From positions 20,023,501 through 20,087,500 of the forward strand of contig NC_073355.2 in assembly GCF_027580225.2 (NCBI RefSeq): 64,000 bases of DNA, read 5' to 3'. The stretch is from Misgurnus anguillicaudatus (Eukaryota > Chordata > Actinopteri > Cypriniformes > Cobitidae). Of this stretch, positions 61,405 through 64,000 are shown one piece after another. Within the stretch, counting starts at the first letter, position 1. Each line of letters starts with the position of its first letter. The notes beneath the pieces were generated by a model. It was not told the DNA's origin. It worked only from the letters and a program-made list of their open reading frames with translations, and ran no database searches. Made by a program: the position numbers and the translations under genes.

Positions 61405-62316
61405 TTTAAAGGAATATTCCATTTTCTTGGAGGAAAGATCCAGATGGTTTGCTCACCACCATGTCATCCAGGGTGTTGATGTCTTTCTTTGTTCAGTCGA
61501 GAGGAAGTTGTGTTTTTTGAGGAAAACATTGCAGGATTTTTCTCATTTTGATGGACTTTAATAGAGCCCAACATTTGGTGCTTGGCTCGACACTTAACGG
61601 TTTTTTTCAACGGAGTTTCGAAGGACTATAAACAATCCCAAACGAGGCATTAGGGTCTTATTTAGCGAAATGATTGTCATTTTTGACAAGAAAAATAAAA
61701 TATATGCTCTTTAAACCACAACTTTTCGTCTAGGTCTGTTCCAGTGCGACCTAACGTAAATGTGTAGTGACGTAGGGAGGTCACGTGTTACATATATAAA
61801 ACGCACATTTGCGGACCATTGTAAACAATAAACTGACACAAAGACATTTATTAGTATCATTTGACATGTCATACAACAACGTCGGAATGGTCCTCTTTCT
61901 CAACACTTATAAACACTGGGGCGGAGTTTTGCGTTCGTCCTCGTCCATGACGTATTGCGTGGGGTCGCGCTGGTGCATCACGACCGGATCTAGACGAGAA
62001 GTTGTGATAGGGTGGATGTTTTTTGTTTTTCTTGTCAAGGATGACAGTCGTTTCGCTATATGTGAATATTATGCCTCGTTTGGGATCGTTTGTGGTCCTT
62101 TGAAACTCCATTGAAAAAGACTGAGAGGTGTTGAGTTGGGTGTCGGATGTTGGGCTCTATTAAAGTCCATTAAAAGGAGAAAAATCCTGCAATGTTTTCC
62201 TCGGAAAACGTGGTTTCTTCTCGACTGAGCGGAGAGGGACAGTAGCATTTTGGATGACATGGTGGTGAGTGGATTGTCTGGATTTTTCTTTTAAGAAAAT
62301 TGAATATTCCTTTAAG
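61405..62316. mobile_element. Foldback DNA element of about 0.9 kb (copy 2)
   Basis: Same family as 9284-10168. The left arm is AAAGGAATATTCCATTTTCT and the right arm ends GAATATTCCTTTAAG. The interior, for example CACGTGTTACATATATAAAA, is the reverse complement of the first copy's interior. Confidence 0.82.
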
Positions 62317-64000
62317 TAAAGATCATGTTTCATAAAGACAACTTTAAAGGCCAAATATTGTCCTATCCTAACAAACCATACATCAATAGAAAGCTTATTT
62401 ATTTAACTTCTTCAGATGATGTATAAATCTAAAACTTTTTATTTTGTGGAACATGGTCACATTTAACAAGCTATAACATATCACAAAGATTCGATTTTTT
62501 AATTTTTTTATTTTATGCTTGGAACTAAAAACATTGGAGTAGATCAGTGTAACTAAAAAGCAATTAATTTTTTTTAAAGGTGTGGCTTTAGTAAAAGAAA
62601 GTGCTGAAAGCTTTATGTTGTGTGAGAAAGTCATACAGGTCAACATTACAAAGTGATCCACTGATGAAAAACATGTCTCTTTATTTTCATAATGTCTGAC
62701 AACAGCAGTCTGAAAACAGTTTGATTGACAACAATAAATCATTGACAAGATGAGTTATATTGCCTGCAGATACAGTAAAGGATATGGGTTTCAAAAGAAT
62801 CATGGATAAGGTCTCTGACGCATTTTTACTGGTGCAAACTTTGCACTTTGACCTTCAACGGGGCATAAAAATAGGGTCAATTGCCCTAATGTGGGACCTT
62901 TTGGAAGTTCAGAGTAAAATGCGTTTCCTATTTGACGATTGCTCCACCCTCCTATATGACTGGACATTTGAGAGGTCATGTGATTTTAATTTTTTTGATG
63001 CCGTGGTTTCACTGGCACTCATGTACCTCACCAAGACCATAGGTGTCCCACTTTAGGCCAATCACCCTTAAGCATTAAATAAGGCATTTAACTGATCTTC
63101 AATAACTTTACAATTGCTCCTTATCTATGATACTACTCAAATTTTTTGTAAAATTGGTCCATGAGGCATTTTAGTAGGAGTGCAGTGTAAAGTACAGGAA
63201 ACACAAAGACCCTGATCACTTCAACAGACATACTCCATTTACACATATTGAAGTACAATCACTAGTATTTTGTGTATATCTCTGAACACAGAAACATTAC
63301 CAAAATTCTACCACATATCAGATGAAGCACCGATGGTCAACATACAGCTTTTTTTAAACGACGGACAACTGGTTGAAGGGTTACATAGAGTCCCGAACAC
63401 GTCGTTTTGCAGACCAGTGGCAATTCTTTTAAATTATTACTTAATTTTAAAAATGTACCAAGTGTTGGTATTGTCAAAGTTTGTATGTTAATAAAAGATT
63501 TCTTTTAAATGCTGATCATATCATTAAGTACATATATTTTGGTGTTTATCAAATTTATTATGTCACATAACTAATGACTTTCAAAACAACATAAAACTCT
63601 GTTTTTGTGATATACATTTATCCTTAATAGTTTGATACACTCACACATCCTAAACTACGGAAATCCACCCGAGTTAATCTGGATTTGTACTGTCATGACG
63701 CCTAGACAAAACACATTTAGTGCCATTACAAAATCAAAACACTGATTAACATGTTTATCTTTTTATACACCGAGATACCCTTTGATATATAAGATGCTTA
63801 TCTACAGCAGAACTCAACCCCATTATAGGAAGACACCTCACTTAAGTCAATTTTGGCAGCTTTTAGTTGAAGATCCTTACAAACAGAACTTCCTTTAGTT
63901 GATTGATTCCATGCTTCATATATCACACTTTATATTCAGTACCCAATATATGGAAACTGAATATACACTATTTGTGTTGCATGGCACTTCATAACTCTCT
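62317..64000. other. Right edge, no gene recognised
   Basis: AT-rich sequence without splice-linked coding exons that I recognise on either strand. A 98-codon open frame at 62760-63056 shows no domain or family likeness. The stretch could include the 3' UTR of a gene beyond the window, but nothing proves it. Confidence 0.35.

Noticed and set aside
62760..63056. A 98-codon open frame near the right edge
   Set aside because: Unrecognised, in AT-rich sequence, with no splice signals, promoter or family likeness that would support a gene.

Overview
The window is animal nuclear DNA from a ray-finned fish, most likely a cyprinid. Five split vertebrate genes with GT-AG introns are embedded in dense interspersed repeats. 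Several repeats (for example the roughly 260-bp elements ending in a 'TAGTTCACCCAAAA' terminal inverted repeat) are of types common in carp and zebrafish relatives. All exon models were built by hand from reading frames and splice sites. The coding lengths close in frame for every gene.

Layout from left to right. 1-960 is non-coding and may hold the 3' end of an upstream gene. shmt1 (+, ATG 3262, stop 8917) has a probable 5' UTR exon near 1000 and a repeat-filled first intron. smcr8 (-, 14852 to 12130) converges on shmt1, and a long stretch at 8918-12129 separates their coding ends. top3a (+, 15830-25053) is head-to-head with smcr8 across 977 bp, consistent with a shared bidirectional promoter. 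flii (+, 27695-40751) has 30 coding exons. znf598 (+, 43317-60331) has 12 coding exons and two large repeat-filled introns. 60332-64000 is 3' UTR plus repeats, with no gene I can support.

The genes do not form a pathway. shmt1 is cytosolic one-carbon metabolism. smcr8 belongs to the C9orf72-SMCR8-WDR41 autophagy/lysosome complex. top3a is the type IA topoisomerase of the dissolvasome and of mitochondria. flii is an LRR-gelsolin actin and transcription regulator. znf598 is the E3 ligase of ribosome-associated quality control. What unites the first four is conserved synteny with human 17p11.2. MIEF2, which lies between TOP3A and FLII in human, is not visible here, and znf598 is attached where human has other genes.

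Most notable observations: (1) an in-frame coding minisatellite in znf598, 19 perfect hexapeptide repeats of 18 bp with only synonymous variation arranged in blocks; (2) flii exon 9, which lacks a canonical AG acceptor at the position demanded by homology but has an in-frame AG 15 nt downstream; (3) nested DNA transposons with recognisable target-site duplications, including a 6.3-kb hAT-like composite in znf598 intron 8; (4) inverted pairs and long foldback elements inside introns that could form dsRNA hairpins. I found no clearly new multi-gene system.
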